Source: Bisporella sp. PMI_857
Lineage: Eukaryota; Ascomycota; Leotiomycetes; Helotiales; Helotiaceae
Length of the DNA stretch: 64,000 bases
Assembly: GCA_021307315.1 (NCBI GenBank)
Contig: JAJSPD010000031.1
Span: 496,001 to 560,000, forward strand
Direction: 5' to 3'
This document shows, piece by piece, positions 1 to 11,444 of this stretch. The notes under the pieces were generated by a model that was given only the letters and a program-made list of their open reading frames with translations, had not been told where the DNA came from and did no database searches. Both the position numbers and the translations under genes were made by a program. Within the stretch, counting starts at the first letter, position 1. The number at the start of each line of letters is the position of its first letter.

Positions 1-289
1 AAGGCTAGATACATAATAGGGCTGAGGACTGGGGATCGTGACGTGTAGTAATCACGAAAACCACCTCTGCCATGCTCAGATCTCTCATATGAAGTCTACC
101 ATAGAAGTCATTTACAGGAAAGACTTTCAGTGAGCAAAATATCAATTGTATTGTTTGGAATGAAAGATTCTGCGGCGGTCTGTAACATTGCAAAACCAAC
201 GAACACCAAATCATACTCTAAATGATATATTGGGTATCATAATCTATCAAAATCCCTATCTACTTTTGTTTCTCTAGTTTACAACCTAC

Positions 290-1618
290 CTATTCCATGA
301 GATTGACCCCGACTGTGAGTAATGCTTCAACAGCCCAGTCTGGGTACTTCAACTTATCACCACCATAATAATCAAAGAAGAACTGCTTCAAAAATGCCGG
401 ATATCTATCTTCAGTGATAGCTTCCCTGACGCTCCTCATCAAGGCAAGTTGGTACCAAACATTATGCATGGTGAGCAGGTGCGCCCCTACCGTCTCCTTT
501 GCTGCAATGTGATGGACGAGGGCTCTGGTCACGTTCAAAGCCCCTTCTCCCTTTCTACAACAGACACAACCGCATCCTTCTTCTACTGGGCCAAAGTCGC
601 TCGCATATTTTGCATGTCGTAGATTCAACACGCCATATCTTGTGATCGCGTTCCCAAATCGTGCTGTTCTAGTAGGCCACACACAATCAAACATGTCGGC
701 CCCAAGCGCAACACTGACAACCAGATCTTCTGGATAACCAATTCCCATGACATATCTTGGCTTCAGTTCTGGTAAGAGGCTTGTACATGTGCTCACCACG
801 CGACAGAAATCGGCCTTTGCTTCACCACCACTCAAGCCTCCTATGGCAATTCCTGGCGTGTCTCTGGCAACCATCTCCTTACAGCATTCTGTCCGCATCT
901 CTAAATCTAAACCACCTTGTATGATGCAAAAGAGGTTCTGGGTGGTAGGGTTCTTATGAGCTGCTATGCATCGATCTAGCCATCGTACACTACGTTCCAT
1001 AGCTTGCCGCATACGCTTCGCATCGGGAGAAGTTGTGACAAGAACATCATCAAGTTGCATAATGATATCGCTACCAATCGTATTCTGCAGGGAAATTGAG
1101 TGTTCCGGCGTAAGAAGCATAGGGCTGCCATCATGAGGACTAAGAAACCTCACACCTTCTTCGGTGATATTGGCAAGTTTCAACAAGCTCACCATCTGGA
1201 AGCTATGCCTCAGCATTAGTTGTGCGGTTGAAAGGCTGGGGGAAGAAGAGCATACCCTCCACTATCGGTCAAAATGTTGTGTTTCCATCCTTGCAGTTTA
1301 TGCGCACCACCAATGGAGTCAAGGACTTCCTGGCCAGGCTTTAGGCCTAGATGATAGGTGTTGTTTAAACATAAACGGCAACCGGTCTCTTCCAATTGTT
1401 GGGGAGTCAATCCTTTGAGTGAGGCTTGTGTTGCGACTGGCATAAAAAGTGGCAGGGACACTGGACCATGTGGAAGGGTAAGGATGGCTGCTCTAGCTTT
1501 GGTAGTCTGGCATGTTGTGAGAAGGTGAACATGAAGACGTATGTAATGGGATGCTTACAGAGCAACGAGCAGTCAACTCGAAGGTCAGCGCCGACGGCAT
1601 GAAAGCCTTTGGTGGCAT
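290..1618 (-). CDS. Queuine tRNA-ribosyltransferase catalytic subunit (QTRT1-like)
   Basis: Exchanges guanine-34 for queuine in the anticodon of tRNAs for Asp, Asn, His and Tyr. Three exons: 1618-1559, 1506-1256 and 1202-290, with introns of 52 and 53 nt; the second contains ACTAATGC as a branch site. The spliced protein is 407 aa, close to the roughly 400 aa of eukaryotic QTRT1. Splicing rebuilds the family motif DSGGFQMVSL across intron 2. Other landmarks are the LPHGPVSLPLFMPVATQ start of the barrel, QLDDV, the nucleophile Asp in DMFDCVWPTR, and the zinc site CGCVCC followed by a His about 25 residues later (TMHN). The partner subunit QTRT2 is not in the window. Family assignment is firm; the start at MPPKAF is inferred because it gives a normal-length N-terminus. 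Confidence 0.93.
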
Positions 1619-2862
1619 AATGAAATTAGTCTAGAAGTGAAATGTTTGGCCGGGGCATGAATCATCCAAATTTACTGAGGCTGCTGATACGACTTGATAG
1701 GCTCACGAACAGCGGCACTTTCTGGTCACATGCTGGGCAGCATCATTTCCAAGCACTATCTCTCAGTCCAAGAAGCTGAGGTTACTGAAGCTGAAAAGCT
1801 AAAAGCTTGGAAAAATGCAGATTGATATCATCATACCTTGGGAATGGGACACGCCAACTAAACAACCAAGCTGTATCACGGTAGGTGTCGTTTTAATATT
1901 ACTGGTAGGGGTGCATGTATCGCGATCCAAGTATGCGATGTGTACCCGAGCTCAATCAATATCCGAACATTCCTTCGACTTCACCCGTCAATCTCTCTCT
2001 CTCTTTCTTTCTTCCCTACAAATTTTCACCTTACGACACAACTCCGAACGCGCCTGTGTACCAACCAAAGTCTCCTATGCGGAAAGTAACGGGCCGTATA
2101 TTTAGGGGTGTATCCACCACCGGGTCAAAGATTTCTATTTCTCCTGAAAAGTTGGGCCATTATTTATATAGAGTCACGCCATTCTTACAGTTAGCGCTGT
2201 GAGTTCCAGGGTGCTGCTGGTTGCTGTCACCCAGAATCTCGGAAGAAGCCAAGTACTCCCGCAGGTCCCCTTTAACCATCTGAACCGCGGCTGGGCTGTC
2301 ATCCACATCCACATCCAAAAAAGCAAAAAAGAAATACTTATTTCGTGTTCATTGGGCACCATTGCAATTAATCTTCCACTTGGCAAAGTTTATTACCAGG
2401 GAAGAGCTTGTTGATTCGGCCATGTGTTTTCTTCCACAAGAGAGTACACCGAAGAGTATCAACAGTACCGTATTAATATTGTCAAGGATTGGAGTTGGGT
2501 GTTCAGCGGAAGCAGACGTGCATTCCTACTTGCCATACCTGTGTTTCATATATTTGTGTATGCCACCTTCTCTTCTACCTCTTCTCTCACATCAAAGTCA
2601 ACTATGATATTCGTGTCTTTTCATATTTTCCGAGGTTCTTCGTATGCATTGAATGCCGTCAGCCTTGTGGATCCTTGAGGAGTCTCCAAAACCACGCCAC
2701 ATCCATGACCCAGCCCTGCAACATCCTGGCTCTGGTTTATTTCTAGACTGGTAACTTGCTTAAGGAGGAGCGTTCAGTCCTCGTGGAGCTCGTCTGTTGG
2801 CTATTTTGCTCTCGAAATTCTCTTTTTTGGAGAAATACATCAACGCCTAAACTACCACAAGA
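1619..2862. other. Intergenic, 1.2 kb, no gene recognised
   Basis: Lies upstream of both neighbours (the TGT gene on the minus strand and the 2EXR gene on the plus strand). It holds a pyrimidine-rich stretch around 1990-2030 typical of fungal promoters. Short open frames here show no family resemblance. Confidence 0.6.
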
Positions 2863-3591
2863 ATGTCATCCTCGTCGCCTCATCACGTGCTGTCGAAAGC
2901 TTCAAGCTTCGAGCTCTTCTCTCTCCTTGCTCCAGAGATCCGTCTAAAAGTATGGCAATATGCCTGTCCTTTACGGACTGTATCTTTACGCTACATACCT
3001 GAGCAAGATATTTGTCTGTCTCCATCTAAACCTCCGGCTGTACTCCAAGTTTGCCATGAATCACGGACCGAAGCTTTGAGAACCTATACCTTGTCATTTG
3101 GCACTCAATCGAGCGCACCTAGGATATATTTCAATCCTTATCGCGATGTTCTCTATCTACCACGTCATAGGCAAATGGGCTACGATGACACGCTCCGAGA
3201 CTTTCGATCACTGGTCAACCCAATCGAGAAACAAATACTCGACGAAGTCTCCATCATAGCCATTGACCATGTGAACATCGAACTCAAGCGACCTTGGGAA
3301 GCTTATAATAAGGCAGCTCTCATGCAAAGTTTCCCAAAGTTAAGAGAAGTACTTTTGGTGCAGAATGGCGCCAATAGAACTTATAGGAGTATGGGATTAG
3401 GCCAAGGAGAAGATCTTGTGGAACCAAAGCAGGACCCAGAGTTGTCGTTACGCCTATGGGCAGAGTTCCGACAGAGCATTATGATGGAAGAGAAGGTTAT
3501 GGAAGATATCGCTAGGATGAATGGGCAAGAGTATGTGAAGTGGCAGCTTCCCACTGTACGGATTAGGTCTAAGGAAACAAGATGCGCCTGA
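2863..3591 (+). CDS. 2EXR-domain protein, function unknown
   Basis: A single-exon gene encoding 242 aa. Residues about 17-100 match the 2EXR domain that is heavily expanded in filamentous ascomycetes: FELFSLLAPEIRLKVWQYA, then PPAVLQVCHESRTEAL, then IYFNPYRDVLYL. The domain name comes from its two conserved ExR motifs (EIR and ESR), both visible here. The molecular role of the family is not known; it is often compared with F-box proteins because of the LPxEIRxxIW opening, but there is no demonstrated Skp1 link. The C-terminal part is charged and lacks a recognisable domain. No signal peptide or membrane segment is seen. The start ATG at 2863 directly precedes the domain. Confidence 0.85.
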   Translation: MSSSSPHHVLSKASSFELFSLLAPEIRLKVWQYACPLRTVSLRYIPEQDICLSPSKPPAVLQVCHESRTEALRTYTLSFGTQSSAPRIYFNPYRDVLYLPRHRQMGYDDTLRDFRSLVNPIEKQILDEVSIIAIDHVNIELKRPWEAYNKAALMQSFPKLREVLLVQNGANRTYRSMGLGQGEDLVEPKQDPELSLRLWAEFRQSIMMEEKVMEDIARMNGQEYVKWQLPTVRIRSKETRCA

Positions 3592-4315
3592 AGCTGAATA
3601 TGAGTTACGACCTCAGAGGCTTCAATGTATATATTTGAGGGGGTCACTGGTTAAATCTGTGCATAGCGGCGTTTGGTGAGATATACCAAGGTGTGCATCA
3701 AGGATAGAAGCTTTGCATATAAATCCAAAATATACCCAGAAGGCTCACGGACGCGTTCAGCTCTTTCTAACGTTCTCATCTCGAATTTATAGCTCATTTA
3801 TGTTCTCCTCACTATGCACCCGTTTTCTTCAAGCTCACCATACACGAAATCCACCAAAACGATAGAGTGATCTTAAGTGCTTCATCGCTCTCAGGTCACT
3901 ATATCATGCCAGTCATTCCTGCCCTCTTGTTAAATCTATTTCCCCCTATCTCTTGTATTCTTATTAGCGACATGCGTGTCGTGGCGTACCGCCGCTATTA
4001 GATCTGCAACAAGTAACGGTATGAGAGAATCCTTGAGTCAGGTTAGACCGTAAGGTTGAGATTTGTCTCACCTTTAGCTACTATACCTTCGTGCATTAAG
4101 CCGTTCTACCATGGCATCTCAAAAATACAAAATATGCCACTCATATAGGCAGGGGAGAGGGGAAGGGGACGTGATTTCACTTAGTCAAATATGTGCTCGG
4201 CCTCGAAATCTAATTGAATTACGCAGATTATCTATAGTCCTGAGCCTCTAAGCGAGCAAACCTGTTTTTAGACGCCGTTATAGATGTTAGCCTTCACGCG
4301 GCACGGTCGACCGCC
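3592..4315. other. Intergenic, convergent 3' ends
   Basis: 724 bp between the stop codons of the 2EXR gene (+) and the TPR-MYND gene (-). It probably holds both 3' UTRs and terminators. I see no coding signal or repeat. Confidence 0.6.
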
Positions 4316-5295
4316 CTATGTGCTCTCGACAATTTTGCAATACCTCGAGTTATGTTAGTGGTTAATATTGGCTGGATCGGGTTCAGATATACCTTTTGTG
4401 TCTAGCTTTCCAGTCTATCTTTTGGCAAGCGGTGCAGCAGTAGAAAACGCATTTGCATTTGCCACAGGTTTTGAGATTGGTGCTTTGATATATCGTACAG
4501 ATTTTAGATAGAGGGCACTACGGGTAGATGTTAGCATAAGGCATAATTTGGGGAAGGGCTTGTTAGATTCGATAACGTACATTAAAGTTTGAGCAGATCA
4601 TAAGATTCGGCGAGCCCTGCTTGCGAGCTTCTCGAGCTTTGGTCAGATCACCACGCATTTCCCACAGTCGGCCAAGATTGTCCCAGGTACAAGCCGAATC
4701 GAAGTTTCTATCGGCTGCCGAATCCGTTAGCTCATGATCAACCAATCAATTAAATAAAAAAGATGGGACCTACGTCCACGGATAGCCGCGGCGGCCTCCA
4801 GCATAGCCTGGGCTTCATCTAGCCTGTTCATTTTCATATAGAGCTCGCCGAGAGCGTTCTTGGTCAACGCGACACCAGTGGAGTTTTCGTTGGTGGCCTT
4901 GATTTTCACTACAGAGAAGCCATTAGACTAAGTCAAGGCTTAATCAAAAAATAAATCAGGGTATGAGCTCTCATTAACACACGAGATCTCAAATTAATCG
5001 TAGTTTTATGGAAATTTGGATAAGCCACGCTTATTCGAGAGGAAACTTACTGGCCAGCGCCTGGAGATGTTTACGCTCTGCTCCAAGATAATCACCCGAC
5101 CGCTCAAGCTTATTCGCCGCATTGTTAAGATCGGCGGCTCCAAAGACTAGATACCGTGAGTAACAGGAGTGAGAAAGTAGAAGCAAAGAGGTCTCGCTGA
5201 TGTCAAGGAGTTTGACCTCCAATGGAAAGTGTTACAAACTTACTATTCGCCACAGTATCAGGATCTGTTCTATGGTATTCAATCTTCGCATCCAT
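4316..5295 (-). CDS. Small TPR + MYND zinc-finger protein
   Basis: Assembled from six short exons: 5295-5244, 5146-5051, 4908-4774, 4714-4581, 4517-4393 and 4343-4316 (189 aa). All phases match, and an in-frame TAG lies just upstream of the ATG. Residues about 18-130 carry helical TPR-like repeats (AADLNNAANKLERSGDYLGA, ALGELYMKMNRLDEAQ, TWDNLGRLWEMRGDLTKA). The C-terminus is a MYND finger revealed only after splicing: CGKCKCVFYC, then CTACQKIDWKARHKRYC, ending nine residues later. The first Cys pair is looser (CSNFNC or CPLSKIC) than the usual CxxC. MYND fingers and TPRs both bind proteins, so this is probably an adaptor; its partners are unknown. The terminal 28-nt exon is needed for the last zinc ligand. 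Confidence 0.8.
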
Positions 5296-5832
5296 TATGG
5301 GCTATCTGTGTTAACGCGCTGTTGAGTCTATGGAGTAGAGATTTGAATCAAAAATTTTGCAGAGTCAACGGTTTTCAGAACTGCAGAAGAATGGCGGTCA
5401 GGTGATAAAGGCTGGTGATTTTGCAGCCAATGAGCGAATGGAACCATAACATACCTTCAGTGATAGCTCTCTGTCTGGATGCTTCCTATCTTGTAAGATA
5501 ATAAAGGTAATTGGGATGATTGAGCCTCTTGGTTCATCCAAATGGTCTTTGTCAACATTCTTGTCAATATAACACCTTTAAGCGAGCCTACGGTCTGTAA
5601 GCCCCCTTTTGCGGCTCGTTAACGAGTTGTTGATGGTCCCCAAGGTGGGCCTTCTTGCCAAGACGAAAACATGCCGAGGGGCGTCCGAGACATTTCTTCT
5701 GGAGCTCAAGACTTCGTTAGAAGTTATAGACTTTTTATATTCTTTAATACTACGTTAATACCCCATTTTTGTATATTATGCACAAATAGACGTCCTGCCA
5801 ACTTGTAGGCGACCTTTTAGGCCACTGTTGTA
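5296..5832. promoter_or_regulatory. Divergent promoter region, TPR-MYND / AFG1
   Basis: 537 bp separates the two start codons, so both genes must take their promoters and 5' UTRs from here. I cannot name a specific factor site. Confidence 0.45.
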
Positions 5833-7642
5833 ATGAGAGCAAGAGCTTCGTCCCACACTTTGCGGCGACTTGCCGTGAACCGACGTTCGCAAACATATGG
5901 CTGGCAAGGTGGGAGAGCTATTTGCGTAGAGTGCCGGCAGAGCCTCCGCGACGTCAATGGGCCGTTGGAGAGAATAGGAAACCTGCCGGCGAGTCCTGTG
6001 GGACGGACAGCCATCCTGAGGGGGACGTCTGCCACCATCCCACTTCCCCAACGTCGCGCTTTAGCAACGGTTCAAAATGGTACGATTTTCCATGAAGGGT
6101 CTTTTGCATTGCTAATCACAGCATAGTGAACCCCGATGATCTGGGGCCCATGAAGGAGTATGATAATCGGGTCGATAGCGGAAGACTGAGGGATGATGAA
6201 CACCAGCGTGGTTAGTAGAATCTACCATATCCAAGTACCCGACTAACGATGGCCCAGGGATCATACAGAGCCTGCAGCATCTTCATGATGAACTTCGAAA
6301 CTATCATGCGCCTCCCATCGTCCATCCCTCACTCGACTCGCTCAAGCCCGAGCCTACATCAGTATTTGGGCGGTTTTTTGGAAGCAAGTCCGCGAAAGAG
6401 AAACCTCTCCAGGAAATCTCAGATAACCTACCAAGAGGGCTATATCTATTTGGGGACGTAGGTAGTGGGAAGACCATGTTGATGGATTTGTTCTACGAAA
6501 CACTGCCTAGTACTGTTACGAGTAAAACCAGAATCCATTTCCACAACTTCATGCAAGATGTACATAAGCGGCTTCACAAGATGAAGATGGAGCATGGAAA
6601 TGATATAGACGCAGTACCATTCATCGCCGCTGATATTGCGGAACAAGGCAATGTACTTTGCTTTGACGAGTTCCAGTGCACCGATGTTGCTGATGCTATG
6701 ATATTACGACGGTATGATTCTTCACTATGGGCAAAATATGACGTAGAACTGATTCAAAGCAGGCTTCTAGAATCTCTGATGTCTCACGGAGTAGTTCTAG
6801 TCACAACCTCAAATCGCCACCCAGATGAGTTATACAAGAACGGGATTCAAAGAGAATCCTTCATTCCCTGTATCAACCTCCTGAAGAATCGTCTACACGT
6901 TATAAACTTAGATTCGCCGACCGACTACCGCAAAATCCCTCGTCCTCCCTCAGGAGTCTACCACAATCCCCTCGACAACCATGCCCAGTCGCATGCTGAG
7001 AAATGGTTTCGTTTTCTAGGAGATCCTAATGAGGATAAACCGCATTCGGAGATTCAACGGGTCTGGGGCCGTGAAATCCACGTTCCCAAAGTATCTGGGA
7101 AAGCCGCTATGTTTACATTTGACGAGCTGATCGGACGGCCAACAAGTGCAGCCGATTATATCGAGCTGATGCGGAGTTACGATGCTTTCATCGTCACCAA
7201 TGTGCCCGGAATGACGCATCAGCAGCGTGATCTCGCACGGCGATTCATCACATTCATCGATGCCGTCTATGAGTCTCGAGCGAAGTTAGTGTTGACATCG
7301 GCTGTTCCGTTAACACAGCTCTTCATTTCTAAAGAGGAGATGAAGAATTCCGTAAAAGAAGATGCAGTGGCTAAGGAAGGAGATACAGAAGAAGAAGCAA
7401 TCGGGGACACGATGAGGATGATGATGGATGATCTAGGAATGAATATGAAGATGCTGAAGAGCTCAAGCATCTTCAGCGGCGATGAGGAACGCTTTGCGTT
7501 CGCACGAGCCTTGTCGCGATTAAGTGAAATGGGCAGCCAGGAGTGGGTAGAACGTGGGATGGGCCTCGAGAGGGCAGGCGGTAAATCAGAGAAAGACAGC
7601 TGGCAGAAGGTCAGAAGCAAGAGGATGGAGGATAGCATGTAG
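5833..7642 (+). CDS. AFG1: AFG1/LACE1-family mitochondrial AAA+ ATPase
   Basis: Exons 5833-6079, 6127-6210, 6258-6711 and 6763-7642 encode 554 aa, near the 509 aa of yeast Afg1. The family acts at the inner mitochondrial membrane in quality control of respiratory-chain subunits. The first ~80 residues are rich in Arg, Ser and Ala and nearly free of acidic residues until residue 40, consistent with a mitochondrial presequence. Visible motifs: GPMKEYDNRVDSGRLRDDEHQR in the N-domain region, Walker A GDVGSGKT at about 176-183, Walker B VLCFDEFQ at about 242, TSNRHPDELYKNGIQR after it, and the YDAFIVTNVP region. The third intron (6712-6762) is 51 nt with no stop; splicing it restores the conserved ILRRLLESLMSHGVV. 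Confidence in family and structure is high. Confidence 0.94.
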
Positions 7643-9277
7643 AAACCAAGCTTCCTCATTATCCCATCTCCCCCACATTCCATACACTCCGTGACCATTA
7701 TAAAGCGGGCGTTTTTATAGAACGGGGAAAGGTTCTTTTTTTCCCCTTTCAGCTGAGGCTTGGATAAACATGAAAAGCACGCTCCTGCATCAAACGGACA
7801 AAGAGCAATAGTGCCGCATGCGCATATATTACAACCATGGATCAGCTCAAGCAAAGTGTGGTCGCCAAGCAAGGCGTTTCTCAGGCACGCGGCCCCCCAT
7901 TCGCCCAAGAGTGTTACACACGGCGTGAACTAGCAGCAGCGGAGGGGTTTTAGCTTGGGAGACTAAAATGTGAGATGTGCAACGAAAAGCAGGACGACCA
8001 GAGGGAAAACAAGATCTGATGTTTGGTAATTGGGGAAAAGGGTATTGGCTTGGGGGGTGGTCGTGTAGCGTGGGTAGTAATGGTGGGTGTAGTGGTGTTT
8101 GTTCCCGTCTGTTGACACACATCCCCGCGCCCCCTTGTCTCTCGGGGGATTCGGAATGTGTGCCACATCGGGAGACTCAGACTGAGCCGCCTTTTTTTTT
8201 TCTTGTTTAGAGGAGGGTTGCGTGTTTTGAAAAATGGAATTTGAGTTTCTTTGGCAAGGCTGAGTCGAGCTGTTCTTAATCGGTATTTAGGCTAGAGGGA
8301 TATTTACGTCCTCTTCTTTTTTTTTTCTTTTGAACACGAATCGATCTTTTTTTTTTTTTTGCTTGATGAACCTGAAGTGGAGTTGGGGGGAGGGAACGCG
8401 CGCTGCACACTGTAGACCGTTGGTTATTAATTGGATAAGCATGCTCCTCATTTGCTGCGATATTGTCCTAACAGAAACTTACAAACCCTAACTTGGTTCA
8501 CCAATTTCACCTATGCATGCCCTTTGCCTTTTGTAGCCTAAAGGTATTACGGTGGTCGACAATACAATGTGTTGCTCTTTCACCACCGAGAGCCTCCTCG
8601 AAGGCAACAGCTTCCATTTGTCTCATAATAGGGTGTTGTTATATGTGATCAGCTGGTCAAGTGATGTGGATGAAAATAGTAGCCTTTTTGTTGCAAGTCT
8701 GCCTCGACACATACATATTTCGCCGATCCGGGAAAGAGATGGCTCCAGAAATGGCGTTTTCTGACCAGCATGGATCGACATGTGTTGACAAGGTCATATA
8801 TATACACTTTCTATGCTACTGAACAACACAATAGTTTTGTCGGTCTACAGAACCGGGTTCGGTATCGCTGGAGGCATGATTCAGGCAAGTCATCTGTGGG
8901 ATCCCTCTCGGGGGAATGGCAAGTATATGTATGCGGTATGAAAAGGGTGAGCAATAATCACTTTGTTGGTTGTTGATTGCGTTTTGTGGCACAGAACTCC
9001 TTAGGGTCATCAACAGACTCTCGGGATCGTTGCTTGCGACACCCACCGTGTCGGAATCGGCTCTGTTCTCCAAAAATGTGAGGGCGGCCCGATGGTCAAC
9101 ATCTGGAAGATTTTGTAGGTTGGGTTTATGGCCAGCGCTTCTTGTTAACCACGCGACGACACAAGGGGGCTTTCTTGGAATGACATATCACTGGCAAAAG
9201 AACGATACGCATAATCAAGTCTCATATGGGGTTTTGAGACACTGGGATATTGGCTGACAGTACCAAGAAACATGGTG

Positions 9278-9315
<38 letters not shown>

Positions 9316-11444
9316 ACACGAGAGGCAAAAAGCACCACCGTAGAAGTCTTGGCTTACGAAAGGCACTGCCGGATTAGACGATACTGCCAATCAATCGAAG
9401 CTTCAAATTCTTGGATGAAGCACAAAGGAAGAATCTATTCCAACACAGGCGGGGCAAGCGGTTTATAAGTGGGATGACGAGTCTTGAAGCTATTTCGGGT
9501 GGGTGGATTTTTATGTCAGCCTCATCCTCGACTGCGCCTCAGATAATCTTCCTTGGTGATGATTAAGGTAGCAGATGAAACCCAACGTCATTCCCATAAT
9601 AAAATAGGGCAAGAATTAGCATCAAGCAATATACATACGGTATCGAAATATAATCACAAGGCGGGATAAGATAATGCAGGTAATGAGGATAGTGAATTTG
9701 GGGGTCGAAATGAGACAGCAGTTGTCATCAATGCGACCCCTGATTAAAATAGCTGATTTTCTAGAAGCAAGACAGCCTAACCGTCAGAGCTCGACGGCTC
9801 GGGAGAACTTTGGCAGATCGACAATTGTGATCAGCTTGACCAGCATAAATAAACAAGCTTTGCTTTTAAGAAAAGTGGCATTTTGTTGCTTCAAGGTTCA
9901 GCCGAATTGGACGAAGTTGAGGAGTTTCAACACGAGTTCAGCTCCAAATGCCACCGCTAATGTATTTGCCAAAGTAAGCGGCTTGAAAGGATTCTCGAAT
10001 CAATCATACTATCCCGACGATCGGGAAGGTGCATGAGGACGAATTTTGAAATGCTGGTCGCCACGTTTTTATTAGGTCTGACATTGGGTGTCCGAGCTGG
10101 GTCAAATGCTACGTGATCAAAGAAATTGATCGGCGAGGTCTCGATCACTCGCGTTTGTGCGTAAGTAATGATCTACAGTCAGCATATACTGTTGCATCGC
10201 TCGCAAAAATTGAAAATTGTCATTAAAAATCAGACGACCTATACACAGAGTTGGGTATTTGAGTTTTGAAGCGCGCGTCCTGGTTTGGAGTTGGTCCCTG
10301 ATTTTTAGGCGTACTTTGTTCACGTCAAGTGCCTATAAATGGGCAAGAGTGGACCAAACTACTGGAAACTACTGCAGGGAATCACAATGATGGCATTATG
10401 AGAGAGCCAGTCACATTCCAACGGTGGCTAACACAAGTCGATTATTTGCTATATCGCCGTCCCGCGGGTGCTGGTGTCTCAAACTACGGGCATTAAATAT
10501 CTTCTTCCGCGCCTAAGTCGCTTAAAGCCAGACCGAGTAAGCACATAGGACACTTCAGCGGGATGGCCCCCATAAGGGCTTCTAGCCTCGTACTCGAAGT
10601 TATTCGTGGGTCTTGGGATAGTCATGAAATACGGGTTTTTTTCAACTTACCAAGACATCAAGCGCAAAGCCATGCTGTTGTGGCTTACTCCGCTGTGTGT
10701 TTTGTTTCTGCATCTTACTTCTCTCTCCTTCACTGTCAATTCCCCAACCCGGAGGACTTTGCGTCGTGATTTACTGCGCAATCCAGAGAGCTAGGTATTG
10801 TTCATCCTGTCTTTCAAACGTGGCATCGAAATTTCAGGGCATCGGATGATCCTATCCTGCCTATAAAAGATGTTCAACTGGCCATGCGGACATGCGGCGA
10901 AGCGCTGTCTGATATAACAGACCAGTCTCTCTGTTAACTTGAGTGAGGTTAGTGCCTCCGCTACAGGCTTCTTAATAACGTTACCGAGCCTGTAAATAAT
11001 CCTTATATTTCTTGGCCATAGCCCCAGATCAGGGTAACCTCTGGGCACTTAGCGGCCTTTGCTTCTCACAGCCCACGAGCGATGGATTCCCAGTGGCTGT
11101 TTTTGCGTGCAATGGAACCCTGTTCCCTTAAATCCTCATCATGAATCTGACCAATCCTGATACCCATCACTACCCTCTCTTACAGTAACATTGCCAATAA
11201 TGCACCACCCTCTGCAGCAAGCTCTCGTGCCTGGAAGCCAGGTCCCGCTCTCACAGCCTCTCTCACACTATTAACTGTTAGGGACTTCCCTACCTCCATT
11301 ACTTCTAAATAGAAACTAGCCCCTCCTTCCACATTGCCTTGTCTCCATATACATATATTCCTCCTCGCCTAGGTGTATTAGTTTCCCTTGATCGATGTCG
11401 AGTGCTACAATTATTCGCCTGTAGAGCGAACTTGATCCGCTGTC
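7643..11444. other. Gene-poor stretch of 3.8 kb
   Basis: No open frame here matches a family I know, on either strand. It contains long T runs (8190-8203 and around 8312-8360), a CT microsatellite at 9283-9311 and the upstream region of the Cys-rich membrane protein. Untranslated RNA genes cannot be excluded by eye. Confidence 0.55.
9283..9311. repeat. CT dinucleotide microsatellite
   Basis: An uninterrupted run of about 14 CT units. Confidence 0.95.

Noticed and set aside
7267..7908. A 213-codon minus-strand frame
   Set aside because: Overlaps the AFG1 3' end antisense and has no domain; base-composition shadow.
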